Below are positions 44,364-53,067 of a DNA stretch of 64,000 nt, piece by piece. The notes beneath the pieces are model-generated. The model was not told where the DNA came from, made no database searches, and saw only the letters and a list, made by a program, of their open reading frames with translations. Source of the DNA: Flavobacteriales bacterium (GTDB lineage Bacteria > Bacteroidota > Bacteroidia > Flavobacteriales_F > PHOS-HE28); NCBI GenBank assembly GCA_016718655.1, contig JADKCV010000018.1, positions 1-64,000 of the forward strand. The letters are read 5' to 3'. The position numbers were made by a program, and so were the translations under genes. Each line of letters starts with the position of its first letter. Position 1 is the first letter of the stretch.

Positions 44364-45905
44364 TCACTCCACCTCCACCACCCGCACGAAGTCCAGCGCC
44401 GCTTCCATGGGTGTGTGCATCAACACATCGCGTTGCACGAAGGGCACCCGCTCGCGGAAGGCCGTGACGAAGGACTCGAGCAGCGCGGAACTGTGCAACG
44501 GGCGACGGAACTCCAAGGCTTGTGCGGCGGTGAAGAGCTCGATGGCGAGGATGCGCTCCACGTCGTGGACCACCTGCCAGGTCTTGATGGCGGCAGCGGC
44601 ACCCATGCTCACATGGTCCTCCTGACCATTGCTGCTGTCGATGGTATCCACACTGTTGGGCATGCAGCGCTGCTTGTTGGCGCTCACCAGCGAGGCCGCC
44701 GTGTACTGCGGGATCATGAAGCCGCTGTTGAGGCCGGGTTCGGCCACCAGGAAGGCGGGCAAGCCGCGCTGGCCGCCGATGAGCTTGTAGGTGCGCCGTT
44801 CACTGATGCTGCCCAACTCGGCCACCGCGATGGCCAGGAAGTCCAGGGCCAAAGCCAGCGGCTGTCCATGGAAGTTGCCTGCGCTGATCACCAGGTCCTC
44901 GTCATCGAACACCGTAGGGTTGTCCGTCACCGATTCCAATTCGCGCTCCACCACCCGCTCCACATAGGCGATGGCATCGCGTGATGCACCATGTACCTGG
45001 GGGATGCAGCGGAACGAATAGGGGTCCTGAACGTGTTCCTTCCTCCGCTTGATCAGCGCGCTGCCCTTGAGCAGTTCGCGGAAATGCCCAGCCACCACGG
45101 CCTGCCCCGGATGTGGGCGCACGGCGTGTACCGAGGGATGGAAGGGTTCGATCCGCCCGTCATAAGCATCGAGCGAAACGGCACCGATGATATCCGCGAG
45201 CTTGGCCAGCCGCGTGGCCTTCAGGGCCAACAGCGCAGCATAGGCGTTCATGAACTGGGTGCCATTGAGCAGCGCCAGTCCTTCCTTGGGACCGAGCTCA
45301 AGCGGCTTCCATCCCAGCTTTTTCAAGGCTTGCGAGCTGGTCATGCGCTTGCCGGCCAGCACCACTTCACCAAGACCAAGTATGGGCAGCGTCAAATGGG
45401 CCAAGGGCGCCAGGTCCCCGGAGGCACCCAGTGAGCCACGCTCGTAGACCACCGGGAGCATGTCCGCATTGTACATGTCCACCATGCGCTGTACCGTGGG
45501 TAGGGCCACCGCGCTGTGTCCGAAGGCCATGTTCTGCACCTTCAGCACCAGCATGGCCCGCACGATCTCGGCTGTAACAGGGTCACCGCTGCCGCATGCA
45601 TGGCTCATCACCAGGTTGGTCTGAAGCTGGGCGAGGTCCTTCTTCGCGATGGAGGTGTTGTACAGGGATCCGAAGCCGGTGTTCACACCGTAGATGGGTG
45701 CATCGCTCTGCTTCAGGCGATCGGTCAAGTAGGCGTGGCTGCGCTTCACCGCGGTTATCGCTTCCGGTGCAAGGGCGAGGGGTGTGCGGCTGCTGAGGAG
45801 GTGGGCCAACTCAGCGAGTTCAAGGCCGACGGTTCCGATGGGGTGTGTCGGGGAGGGAAATTTCCCGCCCTTGTTCAAGGCCTTGCTGCGCTTAGTGGAT
45901 GCCAT
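44364..45905 (-). CDS. hutH: Histidine ammonia-lyase
   Basis: The 513-residue MIO enzyme deaminates L-histidine to urocanate. The ATG at 45905 (MASTKRSKALNKGGKF) was chosen, since the ATG at 45941 adds 12 residues that overlap hisS further. The prosthetic group forms from Ala-Ser-Gly in GSLGASGDLAPLAHL. The N-terminal YGVNTGFGSL and LQTNLVMSHACGSG are present; the Ser-His pair in MSHACG is the histidine-type selectivity pair, in contrast to the His-Leu of tyrosine ammonia-lyases. C-terminal QEDHVSMG is conserved. It begins inside the 3' end of hisS (14-bp overlap), suggesting translational coupling. No hutU, hutI or hutG lies here, unless the ureohydrolase at 59.1 kb contributes. Confidence 0.92.
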   Translation of the reverse strand: MASTKRSKALNKGGKFPSPTHPIGTVGLELAELAHLLSSRTPLALAPEAITAVKRSHAYLTDRLKQSDAPIYGVNTGFGSLYNTSIAKKDLAQLQTNLVMSHACGSGDPVTAEIVRAMLVLKVQNMAFGHSAVALPTVQRMVDMYNADMLPVVYERGSLGASGDLAPLAHLTLPILGLGEVVLAGKRMTSSQALKKLGWKPLELGPKEGLALLNGTQFMNAYAALLALKATRLAKLADIIGAVSLDAYDGRIEPFHPSVHAVRPHPGQAVVAGHFRELLKGSALIKRRKEHVQDPYSFRCIPQVHGASRDAIAYVERVVERELESVTDNPTVFDDEDLVISAGNFHGQPLALALDFLAIAVAELGSISERRTYKLIGGQRGLPAFLVAEPGLNSGFMIPQYTAASLVSANKQRCMPNSVDTIDSSNGQEDHVSMGAAAAIKTWQVVHDVERILAIELFTAAQALEFRRPLHSSALLESFVTAFRERVPFVQRDVLMHTPMEAALDFVRVVEVE

Positions 45906-47225
45906 GGATGAGTTCGTCTTGTTTGATCGCCTTCTGTTCACCTGTCCGCATGTCCTTCACTGTCACGATGCCCTGCTTCAGCTCGTTCTCGCCGATGATC
46001 GCCACGTAGGGGATGCCCTTGTCGTCCGCGTACTTGAACTGTTTGGCCATCTTCACTTGGTCAGGATAGAGCTCGGCAGCGATGCCCGCTTCGCGCACCT
46101 GGCGCAGCAGTTTCAGGCAATGCATGGCCTCCGCTTCCCCGAAATTGGCGAAGAGCAACTTGGTGCTTCCACCGAGCTCCGCTGGGAACTTGTTCGTCTC
46201 CAACAGAACATCGTAGATGCGGTCCGCTCCGAAGCTGATGCCCACACCACTCATATTCTTCAGACCGAAGATGCCGGTGAGATCATCATACCGGCCACCT
46301 CCACAGATACTGCTCTGTAACGTGCCTACGCGTGCTTTCACTTCGAAGATGGCACCGGTGTAGTAGTCGAGACCGCGGGCCAGGTCGGGTCGAATTCACT
46401 AGTGCGCACTTCAACGCTACCCACCACGTCGAAGGTGAAGGATAGGTCCTTCAGGCCTTGTTGCGCGGTTGAATGAAGACCAACCACTTCTCCAACACCG
46501 GGCGTTGGTCGCTCCAGGTTCCTTTCAGATCGAACAAGGGAGCAATGCCTTTGATCGCATTCTCCGAAACGCCCTTCGTGCGCATCTCCTCCTCCACTTT
46601 CTCGCGCCCGATCTTGTCCAGCTTATCGATCGCCGTTACGATGTCGACCACCTTGTCCGGCTGCCCGCACACTTCGGCTATGCCACTCAGCACCTTACGG
46701 TCGTTGATCTTCACCACCACCTGAAGTCCGAGCGCGGTGAAGACATCATCAAAGAGCTGAACGAGTTCCACTTCACTGAACAAGCTCGTGCTGCCGATCA
46801 CATCCGCATCGCACTGGTAGAACTCGCGATACCTCCCTTTCTGCGGACGATCCGCGCGCCACACCGGCTGGATCTGATAGCGCTTGAAGGGAAAAGCGAT
46901 CTCGTTCTGATGCTGAACGACATAACGCGCGAAGGGAACAGTGAGGTCATAACGAAGGGCTTCACTCCGCAAAACCCTTACTGAGGTCCTCCAAGGCACG
47001 GTCGAGTTCGGCACCGCGCTTCAGCACCTTGAAGATCAACCGATCCCCCTCCTCGCCATACTTGCCGGTCAGCGTGTCCAAGTTCTCCATGGCCGGTGTT
47101 TCCAGCGGCAGGAAGCCGTACTTCTGGAACACCTGTTCGATGGTGCTGAAGATGTACTTGCGGCGCAGCATCTCCACCGGGGAGAAATCGCGGGTGCCTT
47201 TGGGGATGGAGGGCTTCTGTGCCAT
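45892..47225 (-). CDS. hisS: Histidyl-tRNA synthetase (several frameshifts)
   Basis: This is the class II synthetase that charges tRNA-His. It starts MAQKPSIPKGTRDFSPVEMLRRKYIFSTIEQVFQKYGF with motif 1 nearby. A shift near 46975 leads into EALRYDLTVPFARYVVQHQNEIAFPFKRYQIQPVWRADRPQKGRYREFYQCDADVIG (motif 2). A broken stretch at 46340-46455 contains the RGLDYYTGAIFEV segment across two shifts. Then GGGRYDDLTGIFG and GVGISFGADRIYDVL (motif 3) and the anticodon-binding domain (LYPDQVKMAKQFKYADDKGIPYVAIIGENEL) complete it. A single-copy essential gene cannot be dead, so these shifts are strong evidence for sequence errors. Confidence 0.9.
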
Positions 47226-47231
47226 GGGCCG

Positions 47232-47239
47232 CGAAAGTA
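47232..47239 (-). promoter_or_regulatory. -7 promoter element TACTTTCG before hisS
   Basis: A one-mismatch TAnnTTTG on the minus strand in the 24-bp gap between the LLM oxidoreductase and hisS, ending 6 nt before the hisS ATG. It suggests hisS has its own near-leaderless transcript. Confidence 0.5.
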
Positions 47240-47249
47240 CGGGACGCGT

Positions 47250-48293
47250 TCAGGACGAGGCGCCCAATTGCGCGTGCACCAACGGGCCCACCTGGGTGCC
47301 GTACAATTCGATGCTCCGCATCATCTTCTCATGCGGCAAGGTCCCAGCGCTGTACTTCAGATCGAAGCGGGCCAGACCCAAGGCCTTTGCGGCGCGCACG
47401 ATCTTGGCAGCCACGGTCGCGGGTGCACCCACACACAACGCACCACTGGGACCGGCCATCTGCTCGAAGGCTTGTCGGGTCAATGGCGGCCATCCGCGCT
47501 CCTTCCCGATCCGCCCATGCATGGCCTGGAAATGGGGCCAGAGGTCCTCCTTGGCCTGTTCATCGGTTTCCGCCACGTACCCAGGCGAATGCACGCCAAT
47601 GGGAAGCATCGCTCGACCGGCTGCCCCCAAGGCCCGCTTGTAGAGGTCCACGAAGGGTACGAAAGCCAGGTGATCACCGCCGATGACCGCCAACATCAGG
47701 GGAAGACCGTATTGCGCGGCCCGCACCACACTTTGCGGAGTGCCACCCACGGCCACCCAGGTGCGCAAGTGCCCGCTTTCGGTGGGCGGATAGACCCGTT
47801 GGTCTTTCAAGCCTGCGCGGGTTCCACCGCTCCATGTGGTGGGGCCTTCCTTCAACAATTCAACGAAGAGGTCCAGGCGTTCCTCGAAGAGTTGCTCATA
47901 CTGTTCCAGCTTGAAGCCGAAGAGCGGGAATGACTCGGTGAACGAGCCCCGACCGATGATCACCTCCGCACGGCCGTTGGACAGCGCATCCAGTGTGGAG
48001 AAACGCTGGAAGACCCGCACGGGATCATCGGAACTGAGCACGGTGACGGCGCTACCCAAGCGGATCTGCTTCGTCCGCGTGGCGATGGCTGCCAGCACCA
48101 CTTCCGGCGCGGAAACGGCGAAGTCGTCGCGGTGGTGTTCGCCCACCCCGAAGAAGCTGAGGCCCACCTGATCCGCGAGTTCGGCTTCGGCCACGAGGTT
48201 GCGGAGCACTTGGGCGTGGTGGAGCGGCTTGCCGGATGCATCCACCGTGACATCACCGAAAGTGTCGAGGCCGAGTTCGAGGGATGGGGACAT
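47250..48293 (-). CDS. LLM-class flavin-dependent oxidoreductase
   Basis: The 347-residue luciferase-like monooxygenase has the start MSPSLELGLDTFGDVTVDASG. It has GLSFFGVGEHHRDDFAVSAPEVVLAAIATRTKQIRLGSAVTVLSSDDPVRVFQRFSTLDALSNGRAEVIIGRGSF, the conserved N-terminal core of the bacterial luciferase/F420 group, and a C-terminal GGTPQSVVRAAQYGLPLML segment. FMN (from a reductase) or F420 could be the cofactor; in Bacteroidota FMN is more likely. The substrate is unknown. A long upstream open extension in the same frame is ignored because the promoter element lies at 48312-48319. Confidence 0.87.
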   Translation of the reverse strand: MSPSLELGLDTFGDVTVDASGKPLHHAQVLRNLVAEAELADQVGLSFFGVGEHHRDDFAVSAPEVVLAAIATRTKQIRLGSAVTVLSSDDPVRVFQRFSTLDALSNGRAEVIIGRGSFTESFPLFGFKLEQYEQLFEERLDLFVELLKEGPTTWSGGTRAGLKDQRVYPPTESGHLRTWVAVGGTPQSVVRAAQYGLPLMLAVIGGDHLAFVPFVDLYKRALGAAGRAMLPIGVHSPGYVAETDEQAKEDLWPHFQAMHGRIGKERGWPPLTRQAFEQMAGPSGALCVGAPATVAAKIVRAAKALGLARFDLKYSAGTLPHEKMMRSIELYGTQVGPLVHAQLGASS

Positions 48294-48311
48294 GAGCAGC
48301 AGTTGAAGGCG

Positions 48312-48319
48312 CGAAGCTA
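48312..48319 (-). promoter_or_regulatory. -7 promoter element TAGCTTCG
   Basis: A one-mismatch TAnnTTTG on the minus strand, 18 nt before the LLM oxidoreductase ATG at 48293. Confidence 0.45.
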
Positions 48320-48366
48320 CCCTCTCCTGGACGCCATGCCTTGGATCATACCCCTTGAAAACAGTG

Positions 48367-48397
48367 GGACCGCCCAGGCTAAGCCCAAGGGCGGTCC
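48367..48397. other. Isolated hairpin in divergent intergenic gap
   Basis: GGACCGCCC (48367-48375) pairs with GGGCGGTCC (48389-48397), and the loop itself contains GGC/GCC. It sits in the 300-bp divergent gap between LLM oxidoreductase and the TPR gene. The rest of the gap shows no gene; TACCTTTC at 48528-48535 may be the promoter element for the plus-strand gene. Confidence 0.4.
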
Positions 48398-48593
48398 ACC
48401 GTCCAGAACGTATCCACCTTGCGGCGGACCTTCGCTCGGCACAAGGATAGGACCTGATGGGGGCTCCAGGCACCGGAACAGTCCCCCTTCCGCGTCCGTT
48501 CTATACAGGTCCGGCGATGTGACCCACTACCTTTCGGAACGCTTTTCGCTTGAACCCGTGCAACTAGACCCGCACCCTATGCCAGCCTTTGTA

Positions 48594-49328
48594 ATGCGTC
48601 TCCGATCCGTGCTGGTGGCAATGACGATCGTGATCATGATCCCGGTCACCGCCCAGTCCCTCACGTATGGCGAATGGCAGGCGCGTTCGGCAAAGGATGC
48701 ACGCCTTCTGCCCGGGTTCAAGGGACATCAGTTGACACCGGCACAGAAGGCCAGTAACCTGGAATTGGTGCGAAAGGTGTTGGAGGTGGGGACCGACCGA
48801 CGGACCTCATCGGATCATTTGGTCGGACTTGGACGCCAGCACTTGGTGGAGGGCGATCTGGTAAGTGCCATGTACCGGTTCAACCACGCCTGGTTGGTGG
48901 ACAGTACGAACGCGTCGGGTTATCACGGCTTCGGGCTCTTCTTCCTGGCCATGGACAGAAAGACGCAGGCTGTAACGCAATTCGCTTTGGGATTGGAACG
49001 CGACAGCACCCACGTGCCGCTGCTCCGTGACATGGCGAGCACCCTTCTTGCCGGGCAATATGAGTTGCGTTCCGAAAAGCCCGAAAAAGCGGATACCATG
49101 ACCGGGACGGCGGTCGCCCTCTTGAAGCGGGCACATGCACGAGCACCGGAGGACGCTGCGGTACTGATGAAGTTGACCGTGTGCCACGCCATACTCAGGG
49201 AATGCGAGGGCGCCCGAGCGTGGATGGCACTGTACGTGGCCTCAGGAGACAAGACCGACCTGTTGGCCACCAAGGCCTTGATGGACCGGGAATGTCCCCT
49301 GCTTGAGGCGCCAGGTATGGCTCGATAG
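48594..49328 (+). CDS. Secreted TPR-like protein, paralogue A
   Basis: ATG 48594 gives a signal peptide (MRLRSVLVAMTIVIMIPVTAQS); ATG 48579 adds five residues. The mature protein begins LTYGEWQARSAKDARLLPGFKGHQLTPAQKA, which parallels LSFPEWQLRSEQDPLLKPRSSAYQ of the gene at 49878. The following helices (VEGDLVSAMYRFNHAWLVDSTNASGYHGFGLFFLAMDR, QFALGLERDSTHVPLLRDMA) are TPR-like. It is about 244 residues and periplasmic. The function is unknown; the paralogue lies one gene away. Confidence 0.72.
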   Translation: MRLRSVLVAMTIVIMIPVTAQSLTYGEWQARSAKDARLLPGFKGHQLTPAQKASNLELVRKVLEVGTDRRTSSDHLVGLGRQHLVEGDLVSAMYRFNHAWLVDSTNASGYHGFGLFFLAMDRKTQAVTQFALGLERDSTHVPLLRDMASTLLAGQYELRSEKPEKADTMTGTAVALLKRAHARAPEDAAVLMKLTVCHAILRECEGARAWMALYVASGDKTDLLATKALMDRECPLLEAPGMAR

Positions 49329-49387
49329 ACCATGGTCCATGGTCATCCGGCCCGGAAGTGCGACCTTCGCGGTCCGAAACCGGGACC

Positions 49388-49831
49388 ATGAAGAAGATCA
49401 TCGACAGTCGTAGACTGCTGGGGGCCACCGCGAAGAGCGACCTGAACGAGCTCTCCAAGCTGTACAAGACGTTGATGAAGACCCATCACCCCGACCGGTT
49501 CACCGACGAAGCGGAGCGCCTGAACGCAGAGGAGACGAGCAAGCACGTGATCGAAGCCTATCATTTCCTGGTGAGCATCTCCACGGAGACCCATGCCAAG
49601 AACGAGGAGGAGTATGAGCGCACGATCAGCACCTCCCCCATCAAGGACTGGCACTACAAGGCGCAGACCCTGCATGTGACCTTCGGCGATGGTAGCATCC
49701 ATGAGTACTTCAGCGTACCGAGCAACGTGTACAACAAGTTCATCAATACGGACGCGAACCCGCGATTCGCTCGTCGACACATATTCAACAGCTTCACCCG
49801 CCGACGCATCAGTGGTCCCACTGCCGCTTGA
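49388..49831 (+). CDS. J-domain-like protein with KTSC domain
   Basis: The 147-residue protein starts MKKIIDSRRLLGATAKSDLNELSKLYKTLMKTHHPDRFTD, with the HPD tripeptide of DnaJ J-domains at residues 34-36. The second half (IKDWHYKAQTLHVTFGDGSIHEYFSVPSNVYNKFI...FARRHIFNSF) matches the KTSC domain, named after lysyl-tRNA synthetase C-terminal relatives and of unknown role. This J-KTSC fusion is known in Bacteroidota and is probably a co-chaperone for DnaK. It is cytoplasmic, and sits between two genes for paralogous secreted proteins. Confidence 0.82.
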   Translation: MKKIIDSRRLLGATAKSDLNELSKLYKTLMKTHHPDRFTDEAERLNAEETSKHVIEAYHFLVSISTETHAKNEEEYERTISTSPIKDWHYKAQTLHVTFGDGSIHEYFSVPSNVYNKFINTDANPRFARRHIFNSFTRRRISGPTAA

Positions 49832-49877
49832 TCTTCCGGCATCATCCTTGCCTGCACCCGCGCAAACACCGCTGACG

Positions 49878-50585
49878 ATGAGAACGCTGCACGTTGCTTT
49901 GATCGCCCTCTTCGCCCTCACCACCCAGGCCCAGACCCTTTCCTTCCCCGAATGGCAACTCCGTTCGGAGCAGGATCCTCTGTTGAAGCCACGTAGTAGT
50001 GCGTACCAGAACACCGAAGCGTTGCGTGACGAGGTGGTAAGCCTGCGCAGAACACTGCAATCCAAGGGACTGACGGTGAAACAGGCCTCCGACAGTGTGG
50101 TCGCCATGGGCTTCGTGGCACTGTTGAAGACCGACCATGTGAAGGCCCTGCGCCTGTTCAACCAGGCCTATGCCATCATGCCCGAGAACAGCGAAGCCTA
50201 CCGGGGCTTCGGGGGCGTGTTCGAATCCATGGAGCGTCCGCTCGAAGCACATGAACAGTTCCGCGCCGGTTTGGCCTTGGATACCACCAACGCCAAGCTT
50301 TACCGCGATGAAGCCTTGCTCCTGATGGAGGACCGGTATGCCTTCCTTCAGGACGAGCGTCCGCGGCAGGCCGACCAGTGCTTGGATGGTGCTTACAAGC
50401 ATTTCAACAAAGCCTATGCGCTCGACCCGACCGACAACACCACGACCTATTTCATGTTCGTGACGAACCTGTTGCGGATGAACTGCGTGAAGGCCTGGGA
50501 ATACCATGATCTGGCCGTGGCTCAGAACGGTCGCTCCATCGAAGAGCAGTACCGGCTTATGCTGAACGAGTCCTGCAAGCGCTGA
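49878..50585 (+). CDS. Secreted TPR-like protein, paralogue B
   Basis: 235 residues, signal peptide MRTLHVALIALFALTTQAQ. It shares with paralogue A the opening L-S/T-F/Y-x-EWQ-x-RS, a middle KALRLFNQAYAIMPENSEAYRGFGGVFESMERPLEAHEQFRAGLALDTTNAKLYRDEALLLM block, and the ending KAWEYHDLAVAQNG. These are TPR-like helices. The upstream in-frame start at 49689 overlaps the J-KTSC gene and is unlikely. It is periplasmic, function unknown. Confidence 0.75.
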   Translation: MRTLHVALIALFALTTQAQTLSFPEWQLRSEQDPLLKPRSSAYQNTEALRDEVVSLRRTLQSKGLTVKQASDSVVAMGFVALLKTDHVKALRLFNQAYAIMPENSEAYRGFGGVFESMERPLEAHEQFRAGLALDTTNAKLYRDEALLLMEDRYAFLQDERPRQADQCLDGAYKHFNKAYALDPTDNTTTYFMFVTNLLRMNCVKAWEYHDLAVAQNGRSIEEQYRLMLNESCKR

Positions 50586-50625
50586 GCGGATGATATGGTG
50601 TAGCTTGGGCGGACCCAGGAACACC

Positions 50626-52536
50626 ATGCGGAACATCTCCTCACTCCTATCGCTCCTAGCGATCCCGGTTCTGACCGCGCAGACCCCTTGTGTGAACGGC
50701 TTCGCCGGTCCTTACGCGTGCCAGAACGTGGACCTTCTGGCCACCATGAGCCTGGCGCAGCTGGGGACAGCGACCAATGTGGCCGACTTGTGGGGTTGGA
50801 CGGATCCATTGACCGGCACGGAGTACGCCATTGTGGGTGGTCGCACCGGTACTTCGTTCGTGGACCTGAGCGTACCCACGGCACCGGTCCTCATCGGCTT
50901 CCTTCCAGCGCACAACGGTGTGTCGTCACTTTGGCGCGACGTGGACACACATGGCAACTGGTGCTTCGTAGGCAGCGAAGCTGCAGGACACGGTATGCAG
51001 GTGTTCGACCTTACCAGACTGCGCACCGTGACCACTCCACCAGCCACCTTCACGGAGGATGCCCACTACGCGGGCTTCGGCAACAGCCATACCATCTTCG
51101 CGGACAAGACGGAACCTTATGTATACGCGGTAGGTGCGAACGTTTTCAGCGGTGGGCTCATCGTGGTGAACGTGAGCAACCCGTTGGCCCCCACCTTGGC
51201 AGGCACTTTCACCAGCGAAGGCTACATCCACGAGAACGCCGTGTTCGATTATCAAGGGCCGGATACCGAGCATGTTGGCAAACGGATCAGCTTCAATTTC
51301 CACATCAACGCCAATGACCGGGTGACCATCACCGATGTGACCGACAAGACGGACATCACCCTGATCGCCACTACGCCGGTCTATCAGGTAAGAAGCCTTT
51401 GCCACCAAGGCTGGCTCACCGAGGACCACCGTTTCCTGCTCATGAACGATGAGGGCGATGAGCAGAGCGGCAACTACAACACGCGCACGCACATCTTCAA
51501 TGTGGAGAACCTGGATGTACCGGTCTATGTGGGCTTCTTCAGCGGGCCCAACCCCAGCTACGACCATAACCTGTACACGCACCAGGGCTTGGTGTGGGAG
51601 GCCAACTATACCAGCGGACTACATGTCCTGGACCCCACGGATATTGCAACGGGTAACCTGACGCTGGTGGCCTCCTTCGACAACTACACGGCCAACAACG
51701 GACGATCGTATAACGGAGCGTGGGGCAACTACCCCTATTTCGCCAGTGGCATCGTGATCGTGAGCAGCTTTGGTGAAGGGCTGTTCGTGCTGCGGCCGAA
51801 GCTCTCGCTCCACGTGAAGGCCATGCTCGACGGGCCGTACGTGCCAGGCGAGGACAGGATGCATGACTCGTTGCGTGTGAACGGCCTGATCCCGCTGACC
51901 GAACCCTACACCGGGCTGGGCTATGCACATGTGCTTGGCGGCGGAGAAAGCACTTCGGCCACGGTGCTGTCCGCCACGGGTCCCAACGCCATTGTGGATT
52001 GGGTGGTGGTGGAACTACGCGATGCCCTGGACCCCACCATCGTTCGGGGCACACGGAGCGCCTTGGTCCAGCGGGATGGGGATATCGTGGGGACGGATGG
52101 CACCTCGGCCGTACAATTCGACCTGGCTGTGAAGGACTACCACATCGCGGTCCGGCACCGGAACCACTTGGGTGTGATGACCGCAGCTGCCGTGCGCGTG
52201 AGCGTGGCACCAAAGCACTACGACCTGAGCAATGGCAGCATGGCGCTCTTCGGGACGGAGCCATCACGGAGCGTGGGCTCCCGGAACGTGCTTTGGAGCG
52301 GCAACACCTTGGTCGACGACATCCTACGATACAGTGGCAGCACCAACGACCGCGACCCCATACTCGCTCGCGTGGGAGGCGCGGTACCCACGGCCACCAG
52401 TGCGGGTTATCTTCCGGAGGACGTGAACATGGATGGTAAAGTGCGTTATGTAGGTGCCTCCAATGATCGGGACCCCATCCTCTTCAACATCGGTGGTGTG
52501 GTGCCCACCCAGACCCGGACGGAGCAATTGCCCTAG
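50626..52536 (+). CDS. Secreted choice-of-anchor-B protein with NDRDPIL C-terminal repeats
   Basis: The ATG at 50626 gives a signal peptide (MRNISSLLSLLAIPVLTAQ). The body (NVDLLATMSLAQLG...ADLWGWTDPLTGTEYAIVGGRTGTSFVDLSVPTAPVLIGFLP, SSLWRDVDTHGNWCFVGSEAAGHGMQVFDLTRLR, HNLYTHQGLVWEANYTSGLHVLDP) is the choice-of-anchor-B or LVIVD-like propeller of about 400 residues. A second module (MHDSLRVNGLIPLTEPYTGLGYAHVLGGG, IVDWVVVELRDA, YHIAVRHRNHLGVMTAA) follows. Two short repeats end the protein (SGSTNDRDPILARVGGAVPT and VGASNDRDPILFNIGGVVPT, the latter preceded by DVNMDGKVRY), terminating EQLP. This C-terminus is not a standard T9SS domain but probably plays that role. Confidence 0.85.
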   Translation: MRNISSLLSLLAIPVLTAQTPCVNGFAGPYACQNVDLLATMSLAQLGTATNVADLWGWTDPLTGTEYAIVGGRTGTSFVDLSVPTAPVLIGFLPAHNGVSSLWRDVDTHGNWCFVGSEAAGHGMQVFDLTRLRTVTTPPATFTEDAHYAGFGNSHTIFADKTEPYVYAVGANVFSGGLIVVNVSNPLAPTLAGTFTSEGYIHENAVFDYQGPDTEHVGKRISFNFHINANDRVTITDVTDKTDITLIATTPVYQVRSLCHQGWLTEDHRFLLMNDEGDEQSGNYNTRTHIFNVENLDVPVYVGFFSGPNPSYDHNLYTHQGLVWEANYTSGLHVLDPTDIATGNLTLVASFDNYTANNGRSYNGAWGNYPYFASGIVIVSSFGEGLFVLRPKLSLHVKAMLDGPYVPGEDRMHDSLRVNGLIPLTEPYTGLGYAHVLGGGESTSATVLSATGPNAIVDWVVVELRDALDPTIVRGTRSALVQRDGDIVGTDGTSAVQFDLAVKDYHIAVRHRNHLGVMTAAAVRVSVAPKHYDLSNGSMALFGTEPSRSVGSRNVLWSGNTLVDDILRYSGSTNDRDPILARVGGAVPTATSAGYLPEDVNMDGKVRYVGASNDRDPILFNIGGVVPTQTRTEQLP

Positions 52537-52547
52537 GCCACACCAGG

Positions 52548-52583
52548 AACGCAAAAGCCCGGCCGAGGCCGGGCTTTTGCGTT
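52548..52583. terminator. 17-bp stem bidirectional terminator
   Basis: AACGCAAAAGCCCGGCC (52548-52564) pairs perfectly with GGCCGGGCTTTTGCGTT (52567-52583). AAAA on one side and TTTT on the other allow termination in both directions between convergent genes. Confidence 0.85.
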
Positions 52584-52597
52584 GAGGACCTCCCTGA

Positions 52598-52717
52598 TCA
52601 GGAGGCCTTCTCGGTCTTTGTGACCTCTTGCTTCGCAGCTGCAGCAGCTTTGAGGCGGGCGATCTTGCGGGTTGCGTTGCGCTTGCGGTTGGCTTGCGCT
52701 TGTGGGTCCTGTGCCAT
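52598..52717 (-). CDS. 39-residue basic protein
   Basis: From the ATG at 52717 the frame encodes a small, highly basic, alanine- and lysine-rich peptide (MAQDPQAQANRKRNATRKIA, then LKAAAAAKQEVTKTEKAS). A TACCTTCG element lies 20 nt upstream at 52738-52745, and the strong terminator lies just downstream, so it has the layout of a real transcription unit. It may bind nucleic acid, like other small Lys/Ala-rich proteins. The family is not known to me. Confidence 0.55.
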   Translation of the reverse strand: MAQDPQAQANRKRNATRKIARLKAAAAAKQEVTKTEKAS

Positions 52718-52737
52718 GTTTCCTTGGAATTGAGCGG

Positions 52738-52745
52738 CGAAGGTA
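52738..52745 (-). promoter_or_regulatory. -7 promoter element TACCTTCG
   Basis: A one-mismatch TAnnTTTG on the minus strand, 20 nt before the 39-residue gene. Confidence 0.4.
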
Positions 52746-53067
52746 GGGGTTTCCGGTTTGAATCGTTCGTTCTGAGCCGCGCTGCACCGAAAGCATGCAC
52801 GAACATCCCCTAGCGGACCACGGACCGAATGAGCGTATGCCCCATCAGCGATGCCTGGGGTTGGTAAGGGCCTTCCGACCACGGACCTACAACCCGACCT
52901 GGAAAGGTGATCGTTCGAGCGTGCTTCCGAAGCCCCCATTACCGGTTCTTTGGATACGGATGGGAAGAGTCGCACTCACCGCCCCCAAGCCACCGGTGGA
53001 ATGGGCCATAGCGCACCTGGAAAAAGGTCATACGGCACGGTGGACCGAGCACTTGGAACAGGCATCA
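52746..53067. other. 322-bp region without recognised gene
   Basis: Short open frames exist on both strands, but none has a plausible start, promoter or recognisable sequence. I see no RNA gene, repeat or hairpin of note. It separates the 39-residue gene from the AT-rich element before the ATPase. Confidence 0.5.

Noticed and set aside
49328..49344. Palindrome GACCATGGTCCATGGTC right after a stop codon
   Set aside because: Too short, with a one-base centre, to be a confident terminator or operator; it may be chance.
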